From Alcanivoracaceae bacterium (lineage in GTDB: Bacteria > Pseudomonadota > Gammaproteobacteria > Xanthomonadales > Marinicellaceae), in assembly GCA_016744455.1 (NCBI GenBank), contig JADGEI010000001.1:248001-312000 (forward strand): DNA of 64,000 nt. Direction: 5' to 3'. The position numbers were made by a program, and so were the translations under genes. The notes below the pieces were generated by a model. That model was not told where the DNA came from. It saw only the letters and a list, made by a program, of their open reading frames with translations, and did not search any database. This document shows positions 29,001 through 37,279 of the stretch, in pieces. Each line of letters starts with the position of its first letter. The stretch's first letter is position 1.

Positions 29001-29336
29001 ATGAGAAAAGTTGGCGAAAGAATTCTTCGTAGAAATGATTTTGAAGTTGAAACAGCTAAAGATGGTTTAGATGCTTTGGAACAACTTAAAGAAGTAATAC
29101 CAGATGTTATGTTACTAGATATTGAAATGCCTCGAATGGATGGTTATGAACTTGCCATTGAGATGAAGAAAGAGAATAAATACAAAGATATACCAATTAT
29201 AATGATTACCTCAAGAACAGGGGAAAAACATAGACAAAAAGCAATGGATTTGGGCGTTGATAGGTATTTAGGAAAACCCTATCAAGAAAATAACTTACTT
29301 GAGAATATAAGGGAATTAATTGAAAAAGATAGTTGA
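23082..29336 (+). CDS. chpA: Hybrid chemotaxis kinase ChpA with several Hpt domains and a C-terminal receiver
   Basis: Central histidine kinase of the Pil-Chp system, 2084 residues. An Hpt-like N-terminal domain has His51 in LHQVQGTLKM. Degenerate helical domains follow. Recognisable Hpt sites are His712 (IYHTLKGSGRL), His900 (IIHTLNGAANM, with Asn for the usual Lys) and His1354 (DLHTLKGGARM). Between about residues 1033 and 1300 lies a very acidic Asp/Glu/Ser/Leu repeat tract. The CheA-like core has HMLRNSMAHGIEDN, DDGTGID and GRGVGMDVV, then a CheW domain and a receiver with Asp2013 in LLDIEMPRMDGY. It starts 9 bases after pilK and overlaps chpB by 17 bases. Confidence 0.95.
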   Translation: MSEIEQIDFSTLVWVKKEIDETLNRAKNSIEEYVENPEDENQLQFCATYLHQVQGTLKMVELYGAAMVAEEMEQVAKKILNKEVDSEKDSFEVLMRGIILLPDYLERIQLGYKDIPMVLLPLVNDLRTVKGDNLLSESSLFNPDLSLGLPKSSLTTSFKLNQNQLNQVVHKIRSAYQVYLLSWFKGTDTVDNLKKIQVLVDKLKTVISSTDEKQLFWVAGGMFEALISGGLEKSVTVKQLAGRLDQAIRMLTKTEAASERFFKNLTNNILYYVALADSKDRRISEIQNFFNLSDFISDDKEIENAQSSLSGKNRELLESVTTVIKEDLLTIQDNLDLYNRSDDKTSESLEVMLASLSKISDTLGLIGIGAARSKLTKVIEKFEVSLKNNESINESTIMEVAEALLFVGTSLDENILSLGEAKPSDSNDEEKVISSSEMKNIMDVLAKESINNLQKIKQNFVLYIEENFNSDCLKSSPKLLSEISGALKISGFDDVAKEIDRINIYTSQYMLNSDYKPEVDQLDLVAESIASLEYYLEYLSSGIKGDDSILSLARKNLNKLFENTENVDLEKSDPNKDVLVEKDENVGIENDTNQDEDLSEVDGEDYLELDKELDNMPDDEFELDFDDIDHNEVDTSDLELEMEQDTTIVEKSNHVNKEYIVSFSDDTDDDIKEVFLEEFEEELEHINSIFPRWKKNPEEQSELLGEIRRIYHTLKGSGRLVGALAIGDFSWKIEEMTNLVLNNTHEINDSYLLVMTESLNILPGLYKALQETTTVPNGYYEIIEAAEKVIAGDTVTEITFSQNERVIETIIEVPEKIIDTPEIKNTIDEVVEQEVEFDTDVEKDKMTDGEHTDDLSVDPVFVEILQQEVEGHLKDVDDFVANAKNLNDYTSTENFVRIIHTLNGAANMASVNSIVEMTTPLELLAKAIREQGKTFDKEVIEKIIEFKTESSNVMKDLTNLSDPHAKTTDLGCFFREHYNIIEDEKLSVVLDEDANIAEFDLSKFVDNVETDETRDSDSVGISNFSSDTIEDELTIDDLDFNLEDLLEKDDTEIESDSDIEFELDLEEADSLKVKSKTNDSENTDSIDFELELESDGETDSDIDLEADLETELGLDLESELEADIDSDVGSDLEVDLESNLETELELDLESDLESDLESDLEIGIDLDLELDAIEFDTDIEQASDEEFDFEIDNIETGIGDTAELANEVEHEEIGVNSDDSIDAKVKTEAGKDTEITALEYESDIETEIEIETETETNLNEESILDLELEESKDELDSVQNIEDAVHISASISSDDNAHLSEYEIDTESVFDEELLEIFKEEADDILDRTEHVLSDLEENPKDLNHIVSLQRDLHTLKGGARMAGLDNIGNLGHVLESLLENIAEEGKQVNKKQLTVIHDSFDILNKLTNSNNFGQDSNIESAVENVKMIVGLKEDEIIPEKSKLDEDYLVDIDPLGLSSDEVEEEDLPGKKSSTKRQANVLSGNQIKVNSELLDNLVNYAGEVSIYRSRLEQEVGSFRVNLLELGNTVARIKQQLRKLDSETEAQIISTFQTEAEEDESFDPLEMDRFSQLQQLSRSLTESVSDLVSIHSYLDDVARTSDNLLTQQSRVNTELQEGLMETRLVSFNSIVPRLRRLTRTTSKELDKSVRLEVHGAEGEMDKTVLEGVVAPLEHMLRNSMAHGIEDNRVKAKKPKQGLIKLDVRREATEVVITVSDDGTGIDRKKVLDKAIEKGIVKKGEKISNENIDRLILNSGFSTVEKVSKLAGRGVGMDVVINQINLLGGTLDISSEPNEGTNFMIRLPYTLALSSALLVEISEIVYAIPVSGLEGIIRMSHQDYLQRSKDENNLYEYANEEYQLEELNKLLDVESEVIVENNQIPLVMIRSGDSGVALRVDRILGSREIVVKTVGAQISSVPGIYGATILGDGNVVLILDVIPLARTYHQKLEKLGDDELPAQVEVSRDPVIMIVDDSITMRKVGERILRRNDFEVETAKDGLDALEQLKEVIPDVMLLDIEMPRMDGYELAIEMKKENKYKDIPIIMITSRTGEKHRQKAMDLGVDRYLGKPYQENNLLENIRELIEKDS
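26520..26567 (+). repeat. 12-bp tandem repeat inside chpA
   Basis: GATTTAGAATCA occurs three times exactly (26520-26555), followed by a partial fourth copy, encoding Asp-Leu-Glu-Ser repeats. Imperfect copies of the same coding theme extend across about 26200-26620. The unit length is a multiple of three, so slippage would change length without breaking the frame. Confidence 0.8.
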
Positions 29337-30276
29337 TATATGTGTTGGATTAATTCATATAGGCAATAGAGAGAGATCTGGTTTACAGATATTAGAAAAG
29401 TTAAATCAGAAAAAAATAAAGGTAAAGCAATGGGATGTCCATAGTGGAAAAGAAACATTAAATACAATTGAAGAAGTAGATGTAATTGTAGTTAATATCG
29501 GACTTGTTCATTTTGATTATGAAGATTTACTAAGCAGGTTGTTTGATAAAAATATTAAAATCATTATCAATGAGGCGATTCTAACAAATGAACTTTCAGG
29601 TGTAAAAAGAAGAAGTTGGGAAAGGCATTTGTTACATAAAATTGATTCATCATTTGAAGTTATACCAGAACTAAAAGTTAATAGTGTTGAAGAAAGCCAC
29701 TTAGATTTGAGTGGTTTTGGCATTAAACAAGTTTGGATATTAGCTGCATCTATTGGTGGGCCAGATGCTATCCAGAAGTTCTTAGCAGCATTTACTGGTA
29801 ATGAAGAAGTTTTGTTCATTCTAATTCAGCATATGGATAAAGAGTTTGTCCCGATGATGGTTGATCAATTTGATAAAAAAAGTGGATTAAAAGTTTTACT
29901 ACCACTATCTGGAATGAAAGTAGTACCAGCCACCTGTTTAGTATGCCCTACTGATGAGCAAATATATTTCAACCCTGATGGCAGTATTGAACTTTCTATC
30001 CTTAGTGAAGTGTTTGCTTTTTCACCGTGTATAGATGAAAACAGTAAAAAAATAAGTCACAACATTGACAATGTAAATATAGCTATATTCAGTGGAATGT
30101 CTAGTGATGGAGTAAAAGCAGCTAAAGTTATAAAGCAACTTGGCAATAAAGTAATTACTCAAACGGAACACAGTTGTGTATTATCAACAATTATTAAAGG
30201 TGTAAAAGAAAACACACAAATAGATTTTGAAGGTTCGCCTAAAGAAATGGCAAACTATGTAATCAGATCTCTATAA
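29320..30276 (+). CDS. chpB: CheB-type methylesterase ChpB
   Basis: Predicted protein-glutamate methylesterase of 318 residues that removes methyl groups from PilJ. The catalytic triad fits Ser144 (AASIGGPDA), His171 (LIQHMDKEF) and Asp263 (FSGMSSDGV). The N-terminal 130 residues look like a degenerate receiver without a clear phosphoacceptor Asp. The start is TTG at 29320: an in-frame TAA lies directly before it, AAGGGA sits five bases upstream, and no ATG or GTG follows early in frame. It overlaps the end of chpA by 17 bases. Confidence 0.88.
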   Translation: MKKIVDICVGLIHIGNRERSGLQILEKLNQKKIKVKQWDVHSGKETLNTIEEVDVIVVNIGLVHFDYEDLLSRLFDKNIKIIINEAILTNELSGVKRRSWERHLLHKIDSSFEVIPELKVNSVEESHLDLSGFGIKQVWILAASIGGPDAIQKFLAAFTGNEEVLFILIQHMDKEFVPMMVDQFDKKSGLKVLLPLSGMKVVPATCLVCPTDEQIYFNPDGSIELSILSEVFAFSPCIDENSKKISHNIDNVNIAIFSGMSSDGVKAAKVIKQLGNKVITQTEHSCVLSTIIKGVKENTQIDFEGSPKEMANYVIRSL

Positions 30277-30290
30277 AGGAGAGGTAAAAA

Positions 30291-30764
30291 ATGGCTAATG
30301 AAATTCGTGGAATTATGATTCCTGTAACAGAAGAAAAACGTGTACTCTTACCCAATGCAATTATTGCTGAGGTAATTTCATATAATGAACTCATAGATAT
30401 TCAAGGGTCACCAAATTGGTTACTTGGAAACATGAATTGGCGTGGCTATGACGTGCCTGTGATTTGTTATGACACTTTGTCATCAGGTAATAAAACACAA
30501 ATGAAACCAACAAAAAGAGTTGCAATAATTAAAGCATTAGGCAATATTGAAAAATTACCATATTTTGCATTGGTAGTAAACGGAGTTCCAAGGTTACAAC
30601 TTGTAACTCAAGGTGATTTGCAAGTTCATGAAATGGATAAAAATGATAGTAATGCAGTTGCATCTAAGGTAACTATTCAAGATGAAATGTCTGAGGTACC
30701 GAATATTAGATATATAGAACATGTATTGACCGTAGCTAATTCGAAATTAAAGGTAGCTACATAG
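30291..30764 (+). CDS. chpC: CheW-like protein ChpC
   Basis: Second CheW-domain adaptor of the operon, 157 residues, probably bringing other inputs to ChpA. Fold features: EIRGIMIPVTEEKRVLLPNA, GSPNWLLGNMNWRGYDVPVI and FALVVNGVPRLQLV. It has the strongest ribosome-binding site of the cluster (AAAGGAGAGG) and follows chpB after 14 bases. It ends the Pil-Chp operon; the 114 bases to the convergent cytochrome gene contain no obvious hairpin terminator. Confidence 0.9.
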   Translation: MANEIRGIMIPVTEEKRVLLPNAIIAEVISYNELIDIQGSPNWLLGNMNWRGYDVPVICYDTLSSGNKTQMKPTKRVAIIKALGNIEKLPYFALVVNGVPRLQLVTQGDLQVHEMDKNDSNAVASKVTIQDEMSEVPNIRYIEHVLTVANSKLKVAT

Positions 30765-30878
30765 TTGCTTAAAAACATATTTGGTTCATTTGCAATATTG
30801 TAAAGGCGGCTTGATTATGTATTACCCTATACCAATACCTTAAACATTTCATTAATAAGCAAATAATAGCGTAATTAA

Positions 30879-32780
30879 TTATTCTCCGATTTGTATTTGT
30901 TTTTCTTGTTGATTAGAATTATTTTTTAATTTAATAAGGGCTTGTATATCAAGGATGTAATCATTATCGAGTAATGAATTAATGGGTGGGGTCTGCCAAC
31001 CAGATTTATCAATGCCGTAATAATCCTGCCAAACTTTAAGAAGTATATCTGATCGTACATTAATATCAGCAATAAAATCAAAAGCCTCTAAGGTTGCTTG
31101 TATATTAGTGAATTCATTCGTTTCAATTGATAAGCCTTTCAAAATTGCATTTAACGTTTTAAATGAAAACCGCCGAATTGCAGGATAATTATCTTCCATT
31201 GCAAAAATTAAATGAGGGATTAAGTATTTTTTTTCTTGATTGGGTATGAGTATACTCTGATAGGATAAGTTCTTTGCTACAATTGCTCTTTCAACTGGAT
31301 CACCAGAATGTAATTTATAGATTGTTTGAACAATATGTTTTACTTGATACTCTGATGTTTTTATATTTTTTGGCCAAATTCTTTCAGTTTCTGAAATTAT
31401 CCATGTATCGGATTTATTAATATGACAAGCCGAGCATGCATTTGGTTTGTTAATTTGAAATTCAATTTTAGGATTTGGAGATTCAATTTTATGACTTCTG
31501 TGAAACTCCATAACGCCGTACACAATTTTGGGCATATGACAATTGTAACATAAAGCACCATCTGAGTTTAGTTTGTGACCTGTGTGTTGAATTAAGTTTT
31601 CTTGGTAGCTTTTATGGCAACTATAACAAGCTTCGTTGCTTAAATTTTCTTTTGTTATCATACCTTTAGGGTTTCCCTCATGCATAGAGTGACAATCGTT
31701 GCATGTTAAATTTCCTTTAGTATGACATTGAGACATGGATAGACCTTGATACTCATATGCTGATAATCTAGGTGTTCCATCCTCCCAAAATCGTAATTTA
31801 AACATATCACTAGGGCTAGTATTTAAAGTTGATTCTTGCATAACAGGATTCACATGTGATTGTAACTCATCTCCTGGGCGATAGGTTGGCCCTTGTTCCA
31901 TCCACTTTCGTGCTAATTCATAGGTTTTTGGAGTTCGTTGACCGTGACATTGACCGCAAATATCCATGGATTTTTTTGCTGATAATTTAGAAGGATTTAC
32001 TATGCTTTTATCATCATCACCCGTTAAATTTAAATAGAATTTTCTGATAGGGTTTTGATTAAGAGTTATGTGTTCTTCACCATTAGCATGGCATGATTCG
32101 CAACCAATACCTAGGTCAGAAACATGTGATTGGAAACGGCTATCAATTTTAAGGTTTAATTTTTCACCTCTTTGGGTCTTTTTGACAATTTCATCATAAT
32201 TAGTCATATTTGGTTTTACCCCAGTGTTATGACAAAAAATACAATTTTGATTCCACACGGCGATGTGGTTATCAAAAGATTGATTGTCATGACCGAGAAA
32301 GGCACCATTCAAATGCACCCATCTTTGGTCGTTAATATGCCAGAGTATTTCAAGTCGATAGTAGTTTTCTTCAGTGTTTTCTGTTTGTGCAAGGTATTGT
32401 TGATAACGTCTAGAACCAACAGTTCGTGTGATTTCTAATGTATTTAATAATGCGCCATTGGTAGGGTTTATGTACTCAAAATAAAATTTTCCATTGCGTT
32501 TTATAGGTCGAATTGTTAATCCCCAATAAGTTTGGTCGCTACCATCAAAGCTGCCTTTTACGGAATGTTCGGTAGCTTCTTGGGTCATAGATTTATGGTA
32601 TGTTTTTTTCCAGCTATCGTATTGTTCTTGGTGACATTCTTTACAGGTTTCTGCTCCTGCATATCTGTCGTTATGGAAATCAACAGTAGTTCCAGCTGAT
32701 TTTTTTCCATAAATATAGGCCAAAGAACTCAAAATAAAAATTAAGAATATGGTTAGGTAAGGAATTAACTTTTTATTCAT
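30879..32780 (-). CDS. Octaheme c-type cytochrome
   Basis: Protein of 633 residues with eight CXXCH heme-attachment motifs: CKECH (46-50), CIFCH, CESCH, CGQCH, CNDCH, CYSCH, CYNCH and CSACH. A single N-terminal hydrophobic segment (YLTIFLIFILSSLAYIYG) is a signal or membrane anchor, placing it in the periplasm. The last 180 residues carry no hemes and look like helical repeats (DNYPAIRRFSFKTLNAIL). No quinol oxidase, NapC-like partner or nitrite/hydroxylamine gene is adjacent, so its electron donor and substrate are unknown. It is divergent from lolC. Confidence 0.88.
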   Translation of the reverse strand: MNKKLIPYLTIFLIFILSSLAYIYGKKSAGTTVDFHNDRYAGAETCKECHQEQYDSWKKTYHKSMTQEATEHSVKGSFDGSDQTYWGLTIRPIKRNGKFYFEYINPTNGALLNTLEITRTVGSRRYQQYLAQTENTEENYYRLEILWHINDQRWVHLNGAFLGHDNQSFDNHIAVWNQNCIFCHNTGVKPNMTNYDEIVKKTQRGEKLNLKIDSRFQSHVSDLGIGCESCHANGEEHITLNQNPIRKFYLNLTGDDDKSIVNPSKLSAKKSMDICGQCHGQRTPKTYELARKWMEQGPTYRPGDELQSHVNPVMQESTLNTSPSDMFKLRFWEDGTPRLSAYEYQGLSMSQCHTKGNLTCNDCHSMHEGNPKGMITKENLSNEACYSCHKSYQENLIQHTGHKLNSDGALCYNCHMPKIVYGVMEFHRSHKIESPNPKIEFQINKPNACSACHINKSDTWIISETERIWPKNIKTSEYQVKHIVQTIYKLHSGDPVERAIVAKNLSYQSILIPNQEKKYLIPHLIFAMEDNYPAIRRFSFKTLNAILKGLSIETNEFTNIQATLEAFDFIADINVRSDILLKVWQDYYGIDKSGWQTPPINSLLDNDYILDIQALIKLKNNSNQQEKQIQIGE

Positions 32781-32876
32781 TCATTCATTATAAAATATTC
32801 TTAACGATAAATGATAATTGAATAGAAAAAAAATAACTTTAGTGTAAGATATATAAAAACTAAAACACATTATTTA

Positions 32877-34118
32877 ATGAATTTACCGCTATTTATTGGG
32901 CTCCGGTACACTAGAGCTAAACGAAAAAATCAATTTATCTCACTAATTTCACTGATATCCATGGCTGGTATCGCCATAGGGGTTATGACTGTAATAGTGG
33001 TTATTTCTGTAATGAATGGTTTTGGCAAGGAACTTAAACAACGCATGTTGGGTTCAGTTGCACATGCTACTATTTCCTCATATAACAATGACTATATCGA
33101 AGGTTGGCAGAATGCAATCACCTTGGCTAATGAAACTGAAGGAGTTGTTAGCGTTGCTCCATATGTAAGTTCTGAAGCAATGTTACAAGGATATAAGACT
33201 ACTGGTGCACTATTGCAAGGCATTAGCCCTGATTATGAAAAATCAGTTACTAAATTTTCTGAACACATGAAATATGGTTCAATAGATGATTTAAAAGCAG
33301 GGGAATGGAATATTATTTTAGGAATGGACCTTGCTGCAACGCTAGGTGTTGGACCTGGTGAAAAATTGTTGGTTTACATTCCACAGTTTAAAACTACTGC
33401 AGTTGGTGTTTTACCACGTATGAAACGTTTTACTGTGGCAGGTGTATTTGAAATGGGAGCTTATGAATATGATTCAAAATTAGCACTTATTCATCTGGCA
33501 GATGCACAAAAAATAAAAAAAACAAATGGTGGAATTGAAGGAATACGTATTAAAACAAATGACCTAATGAAAGCCCCTCGAATTGCACATCAATTGAGTC
33601 AAAAGCTTGGAGGATTTTATCGCGTTCGTGATTGGACTCAAGAGAACGCTAGTTTCTATCAGGCAACACAACAAGAGCGTATTGCTATGTTTATTATTCT
33701 CTCAATGATAGTGGCAGTGGCGGCGTTTAATATTTTATCTACTATGGTCATGTTAGTTACGGAAAAAAATAGTGACATTGCAATATTAAGAACATTAGGA
33801 ATGTCTGGAGGGCAAGTGATGAGTATATTTATGGTGTCAGGTGTTGTAATTGGACTAATAGGAACAATAATAGGAACGATTTTAGGATTGATAGTCTCTT
33901 TCAATGTAAGCTCGATTATTGCTTGGTTAGAAGAGTATTTTAAAACTGATTTCATGTCATCAGATGTCTATTACATTAGCGATATTACTGCTGATGTTCA
34001 TAGAGCTGATGTTATTGCAATTGTAGTTGTGGCCTTTGGGTTATCACTACTTGCAACAATTTATCCTGCATGGAGAGCCAGTAGAGTTCAGCCTGCAGAG
34101 GCATTGCGATATGAATAA
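32877..34118 (+). CDS. lolC: Lipoprotein-releasing ABC transporter permease (LolC/LolE family)
   Basis: Inner-membrane permease of 413 residues that extracts outer-membrane lipoproteins for LolA. It has four transmembrane helices: one after the N-terminal signature IGLRYTRAKRKNQFISLISL, then three in the C-terminal 160 residues (VAAFNILSTMVMLV, GTIIGTILGLIVSF, VVAFGLSLLATIYPA). A periplasmic domain of about 220 residues lies between. It overlaps lolD by eight bases. Only one permease gene is present, so it may form a homodimer as LolF does elsewhere; whether it is nearer LolC or LolE was not decided. Confidence 0.9.
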   Translation: MNLPLFIGLRYTRAKRKNQFISLISLISMAGIAIGVMTVIVVISVMNGFGKELKQRMLGSVAHATISSYNNDYIEGWQNAITLANETEGVVSVAPYVSSEAMLQGYKTTGALLQGISPDYEKSVTKFSEHMKYGSIDDLKAGEWNIILGMDLAATLGVGPGEKLLVYIPQFKTTAVGVLPRMKRFTVAGVFEMGAYEYDSKLALIHLADAQKIKKTNGGIEGIRIKTNDLMKAPRIAHQLSQKLGGFYRVRDWTQENASFYQATQQERIAMFIILSMIVAVAAFNILSTMVMLVTEKNSDIAILRTLGMSGGQVMSIFMVSGVVIGLIGTIIGTILGLIVSFNVSSIIAWLEEYFKTDFMSSDVYYISDITADVHRADVIAIVVVAFGLSLLATIYPAWRASRVQPAEALRYE

Positions 34119-34794
34119 CTGTATTATTGAATGCCAACAAATTAGCCAACAGTTTCAAGATGGAAAGACGATAATTTCAGTGCTAGATGAAATTAATTTT
34201 TCTATAAATAATGGTGAGAGTATTGCAATTATGGGAGCATCAGGTGCAGGAAAGAGCACTTTGTTACAATTGTTAGGTGGCTTAGATGTTCCATCTTTGG
34301 GGAAAGTGTTTTTAAAAGGCCACGATTTGGCTAAAATGAAGCAAAAGAAACGAGGTTTATTTCGCAATAAATACTTGGGCTTTATCTACCAATTTCACCA
34401 TTTGTTACCAGAGTTTTCAGCTCTTGAAAATGTCATGATGCCTTTGTTAATTGCGAAACAATCAAAAAAACAAGCTAAAGCAAAAGCCATAGAACTGCTG
34501 TCAAGGGTAGGACTGGACCACAGGATTAAACACCGCCCAGGTCAGCTTTCAGGTGGAGAACGTCAAAGAACTGCAATAGCTAGAGCCATGGTTACTAACC
34601 CTGCTTGCATATTAGCAGATGAACCCACTGGAAATTTAGATGAAGCAACAGCAACATCAATTGTTGACCTAATGCTTGAACTAAATCAACAGCAAAACAA
34701 TGGTTTGATAATTGTCACCCATGATAGTTACCTAGCTAATAAAATGGAAAAAACATTTGAATTAACAGGAGGTAAATTAGTCCTTCAGACTTAA
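34111..34794 (+). CDS. lolD: Lipoprotein-releasing ABC transporter ATP-binding protein LolD
   Basis: Cytoplasmic ATPase of 227 residues driving lipoprotein extraction by the adjoining permease. Walker A is GASGAGKST, the Q-loop lies in GFIYQFHHLLPEFSALENV, the signature is LSGGERQRTAIARA and Walker B is CILADEPTGNLDE. The frame is open upstream, but ATG 34111 gives the family N-terminus and overlaps the permease stop by eight bases, implying coupled translation. Confidence 0.94.
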   Translation: MNNCIIECQQISQQFQDGKTIISVLDEINFSINNGESIAIMGASGAGKSTLLQLLGGLDVPSLGKVFLKGHDLAKMKQKKRGLFRNKYLGFIYQFHHLLPEFSALENVMMPLLIAKQSKKQAKAKAIELLSRVGLDHRIKHRPGQLSGGERQRTAIARAMVTNPACILADEPTGNLDEATATSIVDLMLELNQQQNNGLIIVTHDSYLANKMEKTFELTGGKLVLQT

Positions 34795-34820
34795 AATTTG
34801 ATTGGGCAAGGGATTTGTCA

Positions 34821-37046
34821 ATGTTAGTTTTTTCTCTTAGTTTTCTCTTTGGTGTTTCACAGCTTCTTTGGCTGCCAAACATAAGTTTATACTGGCTTTT
34901 TTTAAGTGGTTTATTGTTGCTACTCGGTTTGTATAAGTATAAAAAAATCTTTTTTGGTGTTGCTCTTGGTTTCTTTCTAGCGATACTTAGTGGTTTTTAT
35001 GCAAAATCCAGCCAATTACAATATACTCCGACTCAAAGAGTCGTTTTAATTGGGGTTGTCTCTAATTTGCCTACACATAAAAATGATAACTCAAAATTCT
35101 CGTTTAAAGTAGAAAACCATACGATTAATAATGTATTAGTAAGTTGGTATAACAATACGCAGTCTTTAGAAGCAGGACAACGCTGGCAGCTAGAATTAAA
35201 GCTAAAACCCATTCATGGTTATAGGAATATTGGGTCATTTGATTACAGTAAATGGTTGTTCAGAAATGGTTATGATGCCACAGCTACTGTCAAATCTGCA
35301 AAACTACTAACAACAAATACAGTTAGTTTATCTTCATTTATAAATAACCTACGTGCTAAGATAGCTGGGCTAGTTGATGAAAACTTTGATTCAACTAGAG
35401 TAAAAGGATTAATTCAAGCGTTAACCATAGGTGATAAAAGCCTAATAGAATTTTCAGACTCTCAACTATTTCAACAAACAGGAACTTCACATCTAATTGC
35501 GATTTCGGGTCTCCATATTGGTTTAATCGCTTTTGTGGGTATATTGTTAGGCCGTTTGTGTTTTAATGTATTCGCTCATGAAAACTTTAACCGATCCAAT
35601 TATGAAGCTCTATTTGCTATTGTTTTTGCATTAATTTATGCATCGCTTGCAGGATTATCCATACCAACTATCCGTGCTTTGGTGATGGTTGCAGTTTTTT
35701 CTTTATCCTATGTATTCAAACAGCAAGTAAATAGGTGGCAAGCTTGGTCAATTGCCATGTTGATTGTTCTGACTTTCGACCCTTTCAGCGTGTTAGATAT
35801 TGGGTTTTGGTTTTCATTTGGTGCTGTGGCGGTGTTGATGTTTACATTTACAGGTAGGATATATAATAACACTTTATTTGTGAGTTTTATAAAAGCGCAA
35901 CTCGTAATCTTAGTTGGTTTAATGCCAATGATGGTGATAGTGTTTCAAAAAGTGAATTTATTGACTCCAATTGCAAATTTATTCGCCTTGCCATTAGCGT
36001 CAATTTTATTAATACCACTACTTTTTTTATCACTTTTTTTTTCCTTATTTTCCAAAACACTGGCAGAATTTTTATTTAGTATCGTTGAAGAATTATCGCT
36101 GTCTCTTTTCTCAATTTTAGATTATTTACAACAGTACGCTTTTTTAAGTATTACGCCGCATAATATTACTAGTTATACTCTAATTTTATTAGTGTTGGTT
36201 ACGGTATTCTTATTGTTGCCACGGTTATTTCGTTGGCGGTATGTTGCCCTGTTTTTATTGATCCCATTGTTTACAGTAAAGCAAAATAAATTTCTTGAAA
36301 ATGAATTTCAAGTTAATGTATTGGATGTTGGTCAAGGGTTGGCAGTAATAATAAAAAGTAGAAACCATCTGTTAATTTATGATGTTGGAGCAAAGTTTGA
36401 ATCTGGGTTTAGCCTTGCAAATTCTGTCATTTTGCCTTATCTACTCAACCAAGGTGTTACATCTGTGGATACGATAGTTATTAGTCATAGCGATAATGAT
36501 CATGCGGGAGGTATTGATGATATTATTGATAGCTATTCTGATAGCACTTTATTAGGTGTTAGAAATAAACAAGGTTGTGTGTATCCAAAATCATGGAATT
36601 GGGATGGTGTCGATTTTATGGTTTTAAGTCCTCTATCAAATTATCCATACCTAAAAAACAATTCATCTTGCGTGATAAAAATTTCCAGTAGTTATGGGTC
36701 TATACTATTAACTGGTGATATCGAAGAACCCGTAGAATATAGACTCGTTAATAAATTCCCTAAGCTAATTAGTAATGATGTCCTAGTTATACCACATCAT
36801 GGTAGCAGGACATCATCTAGTGCTGGTTTTGTGAAACATGTCAATCCTAGAATAGCAATAAATTCATCAGGGTTTGCTAATCAATTTAATCATCCTCATC
36901 CAGTTATTAAGCAACGCTATGTCGACAATAAAATTCAATTCTATGATACTCAAGAAGAAGGCATGATTGAGATAAAATTTGCTTCAAATGGTATAAAAGT
37001 AGAATCCTATAAGGAAGAAAATAGGCATTTTTGGTATGTTAACTAA
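34821..37046 (+). CDS. comEC: DNA internalization protein ComEC/Rec2
   Basis: Polytopic membrane protein of 741 residues forming the channel for single-stranded DNA uptake in natural transformation. The N-terminal part has helices and a DUF4131/OB-like segment. The central competence domain contains GTSHLIAISGLHIGLIAF and LAGLSIPTIRALVMV. The C-terminal metallo-beta-lactamase domain has LDVGQGLAVII and the metal motif SHSDNDHAGG near residue 555, plus IPHHGSRTSSS. ATG 34821 is preferred over a TTG at 34815 because AAGGGA lies seven bases before it. The neighbouring Pil-Chp system would fit pilus-driven DNA uptake. Confidence 0.92.
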   Translation: MLVFSLSFLFGVSQLLWLPNISLYWLFLSGLLLLLGLYKYKKIFFGVALGFFLAILSGFYAKSSQLQYTPTQRVVLIGVVSNLPTHKNDNSKFSFKVENHTINNVLVSWYNNTQSLEAGQRWQLELKLKPIHGYRNIGSFDYSKWLFRNGYDATATVKSAKLLTTNTVSLSSFINNLRAKIAGLVDENFDSTRVKGLIQALTIGDKSLIEFSDSQLFQQTGTSHLIAISGLHIGLIAFVGILLGRLCFNVFAHENFNRSNYEALFAIVFALIYASLAGLSIPTIRALVMVAVFSLSYVFKQQVNRWQAWSIAMLIVLTFDPFSVLDIGFWFSFGAVAVLMFTFTGRIYNNTLFVSFIKAQLVILVGLMPMMVIVFQKVNLLTPIANLFALPLASILLIPLLFLSLFFSLFSKTLAEFLFSIVEELSLSLFSILDYLQQYAFLSITPHNITSYTLILLVLVTVFLLLPRLFRWRYVALFLLIPLFTVKQNKFLENEFQVNVLDVGQGLAVIIKSRNHLLIYDVGAKFESGFSLANSVILPYLLNQGVTSVDTIVISHSDNDHAGGIDDIIDSYSDSTLLGVRNKQGCVYPKSWNWDGVDFMVLSPLSNYPYLKNNSSCVIKISSSYGSILLTGDIEEPVEYRLVNKFPKLISNDVLVIPHHGSRTSSSAGFVKHVNPRIAINSSGFANQFNHPHPVIKQRYVDNKIQFYDTQEEGMIEIKFASNGIKVESYKEENRHFWYVN

Positions 37047-37279
37047 ACACATTTAAATGTTAAGTGCTATTGCGCAAAATTATTGGTAGAAGGCGTCATG
37101 ATACGTGCTCTAGCGCACTATTTTCTTTTGTATTGCATCTTAATAAGATAAAATAGTGTATGATTTAATAATACTCCTTAAATGTTATTGACTTAATGAA
37201 ATAACATTTAAGCTAGATAAACAAGGCAGATTATCTGTAAATTTAATAATAAATAATAAATAATAATAAATTTAAAAGA
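37047..37279. other. Intergenic region upstream of the diguanylate cyclase
   Basis: These 233 bases hold no gene. Its right end (37236-37271) is a run of AATAAT/AATAAA triplets bounded by two TAAATTTA palindromes, just before the ATG at 37280. No clear promoter with proper spacing was found. Confidence 0.45.

Noticed and set aside
37092..37118. Short GTGC/GCAC hairpin after comEC as a terminator
   Set aside because: Only four paired bases and a mixed tail rather than a clean T-run.
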